Source: JBFFSQ01 sp041572275
Lineage (GTDB): Bacteria; Pseudomonadota; Gammaproteobacteria; SZUA-229
Length of the DNA: 23,352 nucleotides
Direction: 5' to 3'
Assembly (NCBI GenBank): GCA_041572275.1
Contig: JBFFSQ010000024.1
Span: 1-23,352 of the forward strand
This document shows positions 16,342-23,352 of the stretch, one piece after another. The notes below the pieces were generated by a model that had not been told where the DNA came from, made no database searches, and saw only the letters and a program-made list of their open reading frames with translations. Made by a program: the position numbers and the translations under genes. Within the stretch, counting starts at the first letter, position 1. The number at the start of each line of letters is the position of its first letter.

Positions 16342-17421
16342 CTAATTAGCCTCTTCAGGCAGCGCTACTGAGTCAGCATTGTTTACAGCAGCCCGCTCAT
16401 CTGAGGTATTTGTATTATTTTTAATAATTCTGTTTTGACGTCGCACCGACTTAACATGTCCTTCACTACTTATTTCAATATGTGCAATTTTATTCTGACG
16501 AATATATGGCGCAATATTAATTATTTTATTATTCAAACCAAGCGTAACCGAGGGTGCATTCCCAAGAAAAAATCGAAATGGTGCCTGACCTTTTAACTGA
16601 TATTCATGACCTTTCTTCATTAGGCTGAAATACAGGCGGGCATTATTAGCATCCTGGACTTCAGCCCAGGTTTCTGAGTCGGTCACCAGCACTATGACAT
16701 CGTCACCTTCAGCCTGGCTATTGGTCACTCGCTGGGGCTCTTCAGCTGGTTGTTGTATTTGATTACTTTCTATAACAGCAGCTTTTTCTATGATTGGTGT
16801 TTCGCTCACTGGTATGTCAATAACTGGCGCTGCTGAGGTTTCTTGTGAAACAGATGTCTGAGACTCTATAGACGACTCTACAACCTCATTCGGAACGGCT
16901 TCATTTTCTAAACTACCAGTATCCAAAACAGGATTATCTTCTACTCGTTCATCATGTTCCTGAATCGATTCATTCACATCTGCTGGCAACTCCTGGTCAG
17001 ATTGCTGCCACCATAAAACCAACAAGACTATAGTTGCAAGCAACAATACAGCCGTCATCAGTTTAATAATTACATGATTACTATCTGTCTCAGCAGCCAG
17101 ACTTGAACGCGCACTTAACGGCTGATCCTTTTCAGGCAGGAGTTGATTATATAAATCAATAATTTCATCCGCTGGCAACTTTAGCAGCCTGGCATAACTG
17201 CGAATATATCCCTGGGTAAATGTAGCTCCCGGCAATAACGACAGCTGGGTACATTCCAAAGCTTTAATAGTTTCTTCAGACAGCTTGAGCTCATCTGCTA
17301 CATCAGCAACAGACATGCCGACTGCCTCACGTGCCTCTCTAAAACGATCACCAAACTCTTTCTGCCGGAGCAGACAGTCCGCATCACTTTCTGAATTTAT
17401 ATCATTATTATTGTCATTCAT
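16342..17421 (-). CDS. rodZ: Cytoskeletal protein RodZ
   Basis: RodZ links the MreB cytoskeleton to the cell-wall elongation machinery in rod-shaped cells. The 359-residue protein has a cytoplasmic helix-turn-helix (XRE-like, about 22-85, with FGDRFREAREAVGMSVADVADEL and YIRSYARLL), which in RodZ binds MreB instead of DNA. One transmembrane helix follows (about 117-138). A long acidic, low-complexity periplasmic linker (about 140-235) leads to the C-terminal DUF4115 beta domain (about 240-325), ending in a polar tail. The N-terminus starts with an unusual Asn/Asp-rich stretch (MNDNNNDIN). The ATG overlaps the pilW stop by four bases. Its position between pilW and hisS is the conserved one. 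Confidence 0.95.
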   Translation of the reverse strand: MNDNNNDINSESDADCLLRQKEFGDRFREAREAVGMSVADVADELKLSEETIKALECTQLSLLPGATFTQGYIRSYARLLKLPADEIIDLYNQLLPEKDQPLSARSSLAAETDSNHVIIKLMTAVLLLATIVLLVLWWQQSDQELPADVNESIQEHDERVEDNPVLDTGSLENEAVPNEVVESSIESQTSVSQETSAAPVIDIPVSETPIIEKAAVIESNQIQQPAEEPQRVTNSQAEGDDVIVLVTDSETWAEVQDANNARLYFSLMKKGHEYQLKGQAPFRFFLGNAPSVTLGLNNKIINIAPYIRQNKIAHIEISSEGHVKSVRRQNRIIKNNTNTSDERAAVNNADSVALPEEAN

Positions 17422-18191
17422 CGTTCGGAATATTTCATCAACTGTTTAGCTTGAGGAGATTCAGGGAAACGCTTCAGTAACTCCCGGGAGAGTTTAAGAA
17501 AATATTTCTCATCACCAAGTTTCTTTTCAGCCAGCAACTGATACCACAAACTGTTTGCAGTGGGTGCTGCGACGGCATGAAATCTTTGCATATATGCACG
17601 CGCCATTAAATAGCGTTTAGTTTTAATTGCCAATTCACCCATGGCCAGTAGCGCTGATGGCATATCCGATTTATATTTTAGCGCTTCACGAAGATGGATT
17701 TCTGCAAGTGCATAATTTGGGCTTTTTGCCTGCAACAAACAATATCCCATATTTGAATGGGATTTTTCAGGCGTTTCATAAAACTGGTTTTTCAGGACTT
17801 TATTAAACTGCTCAACAGCATCATCAACCATATTATGCTTACACAGGAATGCACCATAATTGTTCAATAACTCGGGATTCTTGGGATCGATATTTAGTGC
17901 ATCGTGATAATAATCGTTCGCTTTCTCTGGATCACCAGTCATGTCCATCAGTAAAGCCATAGTAGTGTATGCTGGAATATATTCATCGTCCTGTTCAAGT
18001 GCTTTCTCCAGCTTTTCTCTGGCAACTTCAAGATTACCTCTTTGCATGTAGCCTACTGCGAGTTTGACATTTATCTTTGCCGCCGCATCAAGATCAGGGC
18101 CGTTATTTGATTTTCTTACTGGCTGAGGGCCAGTACAGGCGACCAGGCCGAGCAACATTAGTAACACAAATAATCTAGCCACCTGGTTCAT
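17418..18191 (-). CDS. pilW: Type IV pilus biogenesis lipoprotein PilW/PilF
   Basis: PilW (called PilF in Pseudomonas) is an outer-membrane lipoprotein that acts as pilotin for the PilQ secretin. The 257-residue product has a signal peptide ending in the lipobox LVAC with cysteine 19. A series of TPR repeats follows, for example YMQRGNLEVAREKLEKALEQD, then NDYYHDALNIDPKNPELLNNYG and a later ALLAMGELAIKTKRYLMARAYMQRF. The start overlaps the rlmN stop by four bases and the end overlaps rodZ by four. In organisms without type IV pili the gene is often kept as a TPR lipoprotein. No other pilus genes are in the window, so the pilus role is inferred from family and position. Confidence 0.92.
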   Translation of the reverse strand: MNQVARLFVLLMLLGLVACTGPQPVRKSNNGPDLDAAAKINVKLAVGYMQRGNLEVAREKLEKALEQDDEYIPAYTTMALLMDMTGDPEKANDYYHDALNIDPKNPELLNNYGAFLCKHNMVDDAVEQFNKVLKNQFYETPEKSHSNMGYCLLQAKSPNYALAEIHLREALKYKSDMPSALLAMGELAIKTKRYLMARAYMQRFHAVAAPTANSLWYQLLAEKKLGDEKYFLKLSRELLKRFPESPQAKQLMKYSER

Positions 18192-19315
18192 GTATTCATT
18201 CCATATCTAGGTTTGACAAATTTTTTCTCACGACGACTTTTATCTGCGACTTTTCCGACAAGTTGGCCACATGCAGCATCTATATCTTCACCACGGGTTT
18301 TACGTATAACTGTTGTGAGACCAGCTTGATGTAATTTATCCTGAAAGCGTCTTACCGCATTATTCGAAGATGTCACATATCCAGAATTTTCAAAAGGATT
18401 AAATGGAATCAGATTAATCAGTACCGAGAGCCCTTTTAACAGTTTAATTAATTCTTCAGCATCCTGAATCGAGTCATTAACTCCCGCCAACATAACATAC
18501 TCAATGGTAAGACGTGAACGCGGTGAACGCTTCTCCATAAAGCGATGACAGGCAGCAATCAGGTCCTTGAGTGGGTATTTTTTATTTATGGGCACAAGAT
18601 CGTCGCGTAAGTCATCACGAGTAGCATGTAACGAAATTGCAAGTTGTACGTCCTGACGCTCAGACAAACGATCCATTGCAGGTATAACGCCTGCGGTACT
18701 CACGGTTACCCGTCGTTTGCTAAGACCATATGCAAAATCATCAAGAAAAACATCAATTGCCTTTACAACATTATCATAGTTCAGTAAGGGCTCACCCATA
18801 CCCATCAGTACAAGATTAGTGATCTTGCGTCCGGGTTTCATTTCTTCATTAAGCAGACGACTGGCAATCCATACCTGTGACAGGATCTCATCAGACGATA
18901 AATTTCGGCTAAAACCCTGACGCGCTGTCGAGCAGAAACTACAATCCAGCGCACAGCCAACCTGAGATGAAATACACAAAGTACCGCGATCATCTTCTGG
19001 AATAAATACGGTTTCTATACAGTTGCCATCTTTTAAACGCAGTACCCATTTACGGGTTCCATCAGTGGATAGCTGATCAACAATCACTTCAGGCATTTGC
19101 AAGCTAGCGGTCTCTTTAAGTCGTTGCTTGAGCGCCTTACTGATATTGGACATTTGATCAAAATCATCAACATTCAGTTGATGTATCCATTTCATGACCT
19201 GAGAAGCACGAAAGGCCTTTTCCCCCAAATCGGTGAAAAAGGCCTCCAAATCCTGCCGGTTCATGCCCAGCAGGTTTTTTTTCTCAATGTGCGGAAAACT
19301 AACGGGTACGCTCAC
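18188..19315 (-). CDS. rlmN: Dual-specificity 23S rRNA/tRNA methyltransferase RlmN
   Basis: RlmN is a radical SAM enzyme that methylates C2 of A2503 in 23S rRNA and of A37 in some tRNAs. With the GTG start at 19315 it has 375 residues (E. coli 384). The [4Fe-4S] cysteines of CALDCSFC fall at 121, 125 and 128. The two mechanistic cysteines are C114 (in GTLCISSQ) and C349 (in DIDAACGQL). GMGEPLLN and SKRRVTVSTAG are also intact. The GTG is preferred because GAGGA (19321-19325) lies five bases upstream and the protein then begins like E. coli RlmN. A longer frame from 19420 would run deep into ndk and encode a non-conserved basic stretch. The gene overlaps the ndk stop by 17 bases and pilW by four. 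Confidence 0.95.
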   Translation of the reverse strand: MSVPVSFPHIEKKNLLGMNRQDLEAFFTDLGEKAFRASQVMKWIHQLNVDDFDQMSNISKALKQRLKETASLQMPEVIVDQLSTDGTRKWVLRLKDGNCIETVFIPEDDRGTLCISSQVGCALDCSFCSTARQGFSRNLSSDEILSQVWIASRLLNEEMKPGRKITNLVLMGMGEPLLNYDNVVKAIDVFLDDFAYGLSKRRVTVSTAGVIPAMDRLSERQDVQLAISLHATRDDLRDDLVPINKKYPLKDLIAACHRFMEKRSPRSRLTIEYVMLAGVNDSIQDAEELIKLLKGLSVLINLIPFNPFENSGYVTSSNNAVRRFQDKLHQAGLTTVIRKTRGEDIDAACGQLVGKVADKSRREKKFVKPRYGMNT

Positions 19316-19730
19316 AGATTTCCTCGGGCTGGAAGAAGAATGCAATCTCCGTCTTCGCTGTATCAGGGCCATCCGATCCATGAACCGCATTTTCATCAAT
19401 ACTTTCAGCAAATTTTGCACGAATAGTATCAGGAGCCGCTTCTTTAGGGTTAGTGGCTCCCATCACTTCACGGTGTTTGTTGATGGCATCCTCACCTTCA
19501 AGCACCTGAACCATAACTGGGCCAGATGTCATAAAATCAACAAGATCCTTGAAAAATGGACGCTCAGCATGCACGGCATAAAAGCCCTCAGCCTGCTCAC
19601 GACTCAAATGCAGCATTTTGGCCGCTACAATGCGTAATCCTGCTTTTTCAAAATGGCTATATATTTTACCGATAACATTTTTAGCAACAGCATCGGGTTT
19701 AATAATGGAAATCGTACGCTCTAAAGCCAT
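19299..19730 (-). CDS. ndk: Nucleoside diphosphate kinase
   Basis: Ndk transfers the gamma-phosphate of ATP to nucleoside diphosphates through a phosphohistidine and balances the NTP pools. The 143-residue product is the same length as E. coli Ndk. The active histidine is H117 in AVHGSD, RTISIIKPDAV (5-15) starts the fold, and the end EEICERTR matches the family. The ATG has a good Shine-Dalgarno sequence, GGAG, eight bases upstream. It follows the terminator of the isc operon, so it probably starts a new transcript for ndk-rlmN-pilW-rodZ-hisS-yfgM-bamB. The AT-rich stretch at 19731-19775 must then hold the promoter; the best hexamer (TATATC on the minus strand) has no clear -35. Confidence 0.97.
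   Translation of the reverse strand: MALERTISIIKPDAVAKNVIGKIYSHFEKAGLRIVAAKMLHLSREQAEGFYAVHAERPFFKDLVDFMTSGPVMVQVLEGEDAINKHREVMGATNPKEAAPDTIRAKFAESIDENAVHGSDGPDTAKTEIAFFFQPEEICERTR
19321..19325 (-). promoter_or_regulatory. Shine-Dalgarno that decides the rlmN start
   Basis: On the minus strand GAGGA lies inside the last codons of ndk, followed by AATCT and then GTG at 19315. This is the only strong ribosome-binding site near the conserved start of RlmN, and it supports a GTG start overlapping ndk. Confidence 0.75.
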
Positions 19731-19775
19731 TCAGGCAACTCCAGTGGGGTAGATATAAGTATTGAAACAATAAAC

Positions 19776-19801
19776 TAAACCCGCGATTTTACGCGGGTTT
19801 A
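19776..19801 (-). terminator. Terminator at the end of the isc operon
   Basis: TAAACCCGCG pairs with CGCGGGTTTA in a perfect 10-base-pair stem with a 6-base AT loop. On the minus strand it is followed by GTTTATTGTTTC, a moderately T-rich tail. It lies 57 bases after the iscX stop and 46 before the ndk start, so it separates the Fe-S operon from the ndk unit. On the plus strand the tail is less T-rich, and no plus-strand gene points at it. Confidence 0.8.
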
Positions 19802-19857
19802 TTAGGTTTAGCAAAGCTTGTGTCGGGTAATTTGCACCCAGTCACAGGATCTGTCTA

Positions 19858-20058
19858 TCAGTCTTTTTCCTCAATCCAGTTCATCTGAATCGATTCGAGG
19901 ATCTTTTCATTTGAATTCTCTGGATCATCATCAAATTCCTCCAGATCACACACCCACTGGTGTAAATCGGTGAACCGCACATATTGTGGATCCACGTCTG
20001 GGTGAGCCTCATCCAGCGCAATAGCGATATCCAGTGTATCAGTCCATTTCAGGTTCAT
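19858..20058 (-). CDS. iscX: Fe-S assembly protein IscX
   Basis: IscX (YfhJ) is a small acidic winged-helix protein that binds IscS and is proposed to modulate cluster assembly, perhaps with an iron-dependent role. The ATG at 20058 gives 66 residues, the same as E. coli IscX. The start LKWTDTLDI, the core VRFTDLHQWVCDLEEFDDDP and the end NEKILESIQMNWIEE match the family throughout. A GTG three codons upstream at 20067 is the alternative start. It is rejected because AGGTGG (20064-20069) is an ideal ribosome-binding site five bases before the ATG. It directly follows fdx and is the last gene before the operon terminator. Confidence 0.95.
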   Translation of the reverse strand: MNLKWTDTLDIAIALDEAHPDVDPQYVRFTDLHQWVCDLEEFDDDPENSNEKILESIQMNWIEEKD

Positions 20059-20063
20059 AGTAG

Positions 20064-20069
20064 CCACCT
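20064..20069 (-). promoter_or_regulatory. Shine-Dalgarno that decides the iscX start
   Basis: AGGTGG on the minus strand overlaps the fdx stop codon and lies five bases before the ATG at 20058. It contains the competing GTG codon, which argues against use of that GTG as a start. Confidence 0.7.
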
Positions 20070-20406
20070 AGTGATGCTCGGACACCATATTGATGGTGTA
20101 TTTTGGAATTTCGACGACCAGATCAGTTTCGCCAACAATAGCCTGACAGCTCAGACGCGAGTCTGGATCGAGTCCCCAGGCTTTATCTAGCATATCATCC
20201 TCATCATCTGAATTTTCATTCAATGATTCGCCACCTTCACGGACATAGACATGACAGGTTGTACAGGCGCATGATTTTTCACAGGCATGCTCAATTTCGA
20301 TGCCTTCCTTTAATGCAGCATCACATATTGTGTCACCCGGCTCGGCTTCTATGACCTTACCTTCTGGACATAGTTCTTCATGGGGCAGAAAAATTATCTG
20401 CGTCAT
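20068..20406 (-). CDS. fdx: [2Fe-2S] ferredoxin of the isc operon
   Basis: Fdx is an adrenodoxin-type ferredoxin that supplies electrons for cluster assembly on IscU. The 112-residue product has the cluster ligands C42, C48, C51 and C87, at exactly the E. coli Fdx positions, in HACEKSCACTTCHVYV and RLSCQAI. C46 is the extra conserved cysteine of isc-type ferredoxins. An acidic patch (NSDDEDDML) follows the third ligand, as is typical for docking of redox partners. The start overlaps the hscA stop by four bases. Confidence 0.97.
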   Translation of the reverse strand: MTQIIFLPHEELCPEGKVIEAEPGDTICDAALKEGIEIEHACEKSCACTTCHVYVREGGESLNENSDDEDDMLDKAWGLDPDSRLSCQAIVGETDLVVEIPKYTINMVSEHH

Positions 20407-22298
20407 TTGTCACTCTCTTCTGATGAAAATTCTTCAACTTTATGTCCAGCCATACTTTTCTGGACACTCGTATTCATGCGGCGAGCCACATAGGCCGAAC
20501 TGGCTTTTTCCAGTTGCTCCATAGCCTGTTTGATCTGTTGCGCATCAGTTGCACTGTTGCGACTAACAACCAGCGCAGCACGCGCCTGTAGTATCAGTTC
20601 CTTTTCACCGGCCTCCAGTAATTCATCACCATCATCGACCAGGGCAGCATCAAGGGCCTCAACAACCCGATCCGCTTCAACCTGCTGCTCTCTCAAGCTC
20701 CTCGCGTCCTTATCATCCATAGCATGCTCCATTGAATCACGTAGCATACCTTCGATCTCACTATCACTTAAACCATATGATGGCTTAACTTCAACATGGG
20801 CTTCAACGGCTGACATCTCTTCTTTAGCAGTTACACTGAGAAGCCCATCTGCATCCACCTGAAAGGTAACACGTATACGTGCAGCGCCGGCGACATGAGG
20901 TGGAAATCCCCGTAGTTCAAAACGTGCAAGTGATCGACAATCGGCAACCAGTTCTCGCTCGCCCTGCACCACATGAATAGCCATTGCTGTCTGACCATCT
21001 TTGTAGGTCGTAAAATCCTGAGCCCGGGTCACTGGTATTGGGGTATTACGCTGAATAATCTTTTCAGCCAACCCACCCATAGTTTCAATACCAAGTGAAA
21101 GCGGTATGACGTCCATCAACAACATTTCGCCATCTGGATCGTTTCCAGCCAGCGCATTTGCCTGGGTCGAAGCCCCGAGAGCCACAACTTTATCAGGGTC
21201 GATACTCACCAGTGGTGGCCGCTGAAAAAAATCACCAACCAGTTCACGCACACGTAGTGTCCGCGTCGACCCACCTACCATCACCACGTCGATAATATCG
21301 TCTGGTTCGATATCAGCATCACGTAAAGCCCTACGGCATGACATCAGGGTCTTTTTAATGAGCGGATCAACCAGTTGATTAAATTGCTCACGGTGGAGGC
21401 TACCTGTCCAACTAAATACATCCGTCTTAATGTCGATATCGATTTGCTCAACTTCAGCCAACGCTTCTTTTGCTGCACATGCTTTTTGCATCAATAAACG
21501 GGAAGTCGAGGCATCAATAGCATCAACAGACACTCCAGCCTCCTGTACAATCCATTCAGCAATGGCATGATCGAAATCATCACCGCCTAGCGCACTATCA
21601 CCGCCAGTAGCTAGTACTTCAAATACACCTTTGTTCAAACGAAGAATGGAAATATCAAAAGTACCACCACCTAAGTCATATACTGCGATGACACCTTCCT
21701 GGCCACTATCAAGGCCATAGGCTACAGCTGCTGCTGTTGGCTCATTTAACAGCCTCAATACGTTAATATTGGCCAGTCTGGCTGCATCTTTGGTCGCCTG
21801 ACGCTGGGCATCATCAAAGTAGGCGGGCACGGTAATGACTGCACCAACAATCTCATTACCAAGTGTCTGTTCACTGCGCAGCTTAAGTGCTTTTAGAATT
21901 TCAGCTGATACCTCAATAGCACTTTTATTCCCGGCACAGGTCTTGATACGAGGCACTGAGGAATCTGTATCGGCAAACTCATAGGGCAATTGCTTACCAA
22001 GTGTCTTGATATCAACAACACCTCGCCCCATCAGGCGCTTCACCGATACAATTGTATTATGCGGGTCATCAACTGCTGACAAACGAGCCTGTTGGCCGAC
22101 CACTACTTCGTGGTCGGGCAAGTAACGTACAATTGAAGGCAGTAAATGCTCGCCTTTCTCATCAGGTAAAGTTTCATTTACGCCACTACGAACGGTAGCC
22201 ACAAGCGAATTGGTGGTACCTAAATCAATACCAACTGCAAATCGATGCTCATGGGGCTTGGTCGATTGACCGGGTTCTGCAATTTGAAGTAATGCCAT
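20403..22298 (-). CDS. hscA: Hsp70-family chaperone HscA
   Basis: HscA is the specialised Hsp70 that, with HscB and ATP, acts on IscU to pass on the assembled cluster. The 631-residue product (E. coli 616) starts with ALLQIAEPG, the typical HscA N-terminus. The ATPase domain has GIDLGTTNS (23-31), NEPTAAAVAYG (185-195), DLGGGTFDIS (208-217) and VMVGGSTRT. The substrate domain follows with LSLGIETMGG and VTFQVDADGLLSVTA, then a helical lid. The N-terminus and position between hscB and fdx separate it from DnaK. It lies 13 bases after hscB, and its end overlaps fdx by four bases, so it is co-translated with the operon. Confidence 0.97.
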   Translation of the reverse strand: MALLQIAEPGQSTKPHEHRFAVGIDLGTTNSLVATVRSGVNETLPDEKGEHLLPSIVRYLPDHEVVVGQQARLSAVDDPHNTIVSVKRLMGRGVVDIKTLGKQLPYEFADTDSSVPRIKTCAGNKSAIEVSAEILKALKLRSEQTLGNEIVGAVITVPAYFDDAQRQATKDAARLANINVLRLLNEPTAAAVAYGLDSGQEGVIAVYDLGGGTFDISILRLNKGVFEVLATGGDSALGGDDFDHAIAEWIVQEAGVSVDAIDASTSRLLMQKACAAKEALAEVEQIDIDIKTDVFSWTGSLHREQFNQLVDPLIKKTLMSCRRALRDADIEPDDIIDVVMVGGSTRTLRVRELVGDFFQRPPLVSIDPDKVVALGASTQANALAGNDPDGEMLLMDVIPLSLGIETMGGLAEKIIQRNTPIPVTRAQDFTTYKDGQTAMAIHVVQGERELVADCRSLARFELRGFPPHVAGAARIRVTFQVDADGLLSVTAKEEMSAVEAHVEVKPSYGLSDSEIEGMLRDSMEHAMDDKDARSLREQQVEADRVVEALDAALVDDGDELLEAGEKELILQARAALVVSRNSATDAQQIKQAMEQLEKASSAYVARRMNTSVQKSMAGHKVEEFSSEESDK

Positions 22299-22311
22299 AA
22301 TTAACTAACTT

Positions 22312-22857
22312 TTAAAATAATTCGTCTTCAAGCTGCTCAGATATATCTTTTACTTCAGTCTGAGCCTTGATAATAAACTGCATTTTCCTTACGGCATTAC
22401 GGGCTGCATCAAGATCACCGTTCTCATAGGAATCTGTAAATTCCTGCTCAAGTGATTTGAGCTTAGATTTCAACTCTGTCGCCATGCGATCCAACTCATC
22501 CAGTGGATCATCTTTTTCCCTAACTTCAGCTATAGCCTCACGAAATTCCATTTGTTCCATTAAAAAAACAGCATCCATAGAGGTATCTGTTTCTGACTCC
22601 ATGTCCAAACCTTTCAGTTTAAGCATATACTGGGCACGTGAAATAGGTGCCTTAAGGGTTTGAAAAGCCTGATTAACTAATGATGTTTTTTGCATGGCCA
22701 CGCGAGCATCCTGCTCACTTGCATTGGCAAAACGATCAGGATGATACTGTTTCTGTAAATTTCGATTAGTTTCAGCGATCACATTCTGATCAATATCGAA
22801 ATTTATAGTCAGATCAAAAATTTCAAAGTAATTTTTAGAAAAAAGATCTTCAGACAT
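22312..22857 (-). CDS. hscB: J-domain co-chaperone HscB
   Basis: HscB brings IscU to HscA and stimulates its ATPase. The 181-residue product has an N-terminal J domain with NYFEIFDL at 9-16 and the HPD motif at 39-41 in QYHPDRF. A C-terminal three-helix bundle for IscU binding follows, with FLMEQMEFREAIAEV, which corresponds to E. coli FLMEQLELREEL. The ATG at 22857 is chosen because a J domain starts a few residues later and the upstream reading frame overlaps iscA in another frame with no conservation; a start at 23028 would add 57 spurious residues. The Shine-Dalgarno sequence is weak. The gap to iscA is 31 bases. Confidence 0.95.
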   Translation of the reverse strand: MSEDLFSKNYFEIFDLTINFDIDQNVIAETNRNLQKQYHPDRFANASEQDARVAMQKTSLVNQAFQTLKAPISRAQYMLKLKGLDMESETDTSMDAVFLMEQMEFREAIAEVREKDDPLDELDRMATELKSKLKSLEQEFTDSYENGDLDAARNAVRKMQFIIKAQTEVKDISEQLEDELF

Positions 22858-22888
22858 AGTTAAGGTATCTCTTTTAAAGCCCGAGCCC

Positions 22889-23215
22889 TTAAACGGTAAA
22901 ACTTTCACCGCAACCGCAGCTGTCTTTTTCATTCGGGTTGATAAATTTAAATCCCTCGTTGAGACCTTCTTTGGTGTAATCCATTTCAGTGCCATCAAGG
23001 TAGACAAGACTCTTTTTATCGACAACAATTTTCACACCATTGCTTTCAAAAACCTCATCTTCGTCTTCATTGATTTCATCAACAAATTCCATAACATAAG
23101 CCATACCAGAACAGCCGGATGTTTTTACACCCAGACGCACACCAAGTCCCTTTCCGCGATTTTCCAGGAATGCCTTAACACGATCAGCCGCCTGTTCAGA
23201 TATGCTCAACGCCAT
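22889..23215 (-). CDS. iscA: A-type Fe-S carrier protein IscA
   Basis: IscA is an A-type carrier that binds iron or an Fe-S cluster and delivers it to apoproteins. The 108-residue product has the three conserved cysteines C35 (TSGCSGMAY), C100 and C102 (DSCGCGESF). The N-terminus MALSISEQAADRVKAF is typical of IscA rather than ErpA or SufA, and the operon position between iscU and hscB confirms it. The ATG is preceded by GAGAAGG at a spacing of nine bases. It begins five bases after the iscU stop. Confidence 0.96.
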   Translation of the reverse strand: MALSISEQAADRVKAFLENRGKGLGVRLGVKTSGCSGMAYVMEFVDEINEDEDEVFESNGVKIVVDKKSLVYLDGTEMDYTKEGLNEGFKFINPNEKDSCGCGESFTV

Positions 23216-23220
23216 GATAA

Positions 23221-23352
23221 TTAACCTTCTCTTTTCTTCATATAGTCTTCAACAGCTGCGCTAATGGCATCTTCTGCCAACACCGAACAGTGTACCTTAA
23301 CCGGCGGTAATGCCAGCTCTTCCGCAATATCCATATTCTTGATCTGCTTCGC
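23221..23352 (-). CDS. iscU: Fe-S scaffold protein IscU, C-terminal part only
   Basis: Only the last 43 codons are in the window; the rest lies beyond the right edge. The visible part includes MDIAEELALPPVKVHCSVL, ending in VEDYMKKREG. It corresponds to the E. coli IscU C-terminus (DIAEELELPPVKIHCSILAEDAI) and carries the third conserved cluster cysteine in HCS. IscU is the scaffold on which IscS-derived sulfur and iron build [2Fe-2S] clusters. The visible LPPVK motif is the known HscA recognition site. Five bases separate it from iscA. iscS and iscR would be expected further upstream but cannot be seen. Confidence 0.96.
   Translation of the reverse strand, partial: AKQIKNMDIAEELALPPVKVHCSVLAEDAISAAVEDYMKKREG

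Noticed and set aside
20530..20862. Plus-strand open frame of 110 residues opposite hscA
   Set aside because: The product is a Ser/Ala-rich low-complexity sequence, as expected from the antisense of the Glu/Ala-rich HscA lid. There is no ribosome-binding site and no recognisable domain.
22858..23028. Longer hscB beginning at 23028
   Set aside because: The extra 57 residues lie in another frame of iscA, are not conserved, and precede a J domain that begins normally at the ATG at 22857.

Overview
The window is a gene-dense, conserved chromosomal segment of a gammaproteobacterium. GC is in the low to mid 40s percent, judged by eye. The evidence for this placement is the isc cluster order (iscU-iscA-hscB-hscA-fdx-iscX), the ndk-rlmN-pilW-rodZ-hisS-yfgM-bamB-der order, a PBP1b with a UB2H domain, a prfB with the classical +1 frameshift site, and a yoaA-tsaB pair. 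I cannot name the genus from sequence alone. I see no tRNA, rRNA, CRISPR array, insertion sequence or phage gene, and no gene-free stretch longer than about 160 bases.

Layout from left to right. Bases 1-1752 hold two tandem plus-strand HDOD-domain paralogues, the first cut by the window edge. A bidirectional terminator at 1801-1830 separates them from the rest, which all lies on the minus strand. In the direction of transcription (right to left) the minus-strand genes form several units. (1) The iron-sulfur assembly operon iscU(partial)-iscA-hscB-hscA-fdx-iscX ends at a hairpin terminator at 19776-19801. (2) ndk-rlmN-pilW-rodZ-hisS-yfgM-bamB is a tightly packed run with 4-base overlaps at several junctions. 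(3) A single DUF945/YdgA-family gene has its own leader and terminator. (4) der stands alone. (5) mrcB (PBP1b)-lpoP-like TPR lipoprotein-yoaA-tsaB is a four-gene unit in which every junction overlaps. It is preceded by an extended -10 promoter and a perfect dyad. (6) prfB-lysS ends at the shared terminator.

Functional themes. The right end makes Fe-S clusters. Two likely clients lie in the window: RlmN, a radical SAM enzyme, and YoaA, which carries the XPD-type four cysteines. The middle is rich in envelope biogenesis genes: PilW, RodZ, YfgM, BamB, a DUF945 membrane protein, PBP1b and its probable activator. Translation and tRNA/rRNA genes (hisS, rlmN, der, tsaB, prfB, lysS) are interleaved.

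Most of the window is ordinary housekeeping sequence, and I found no convincing new multi-gene system. The points most worth a second look are: a short LpoP-like activator overlapping the end of mrcB; the dyad over the predicted mrcB start site; the DUF945 gene inserted between bamB and der; the absence of ispG between rodZ and hisS; the tandem HDOD pair; and several starts that need correction (rlmN, hscB, der, yfgM, iscX, prfB).
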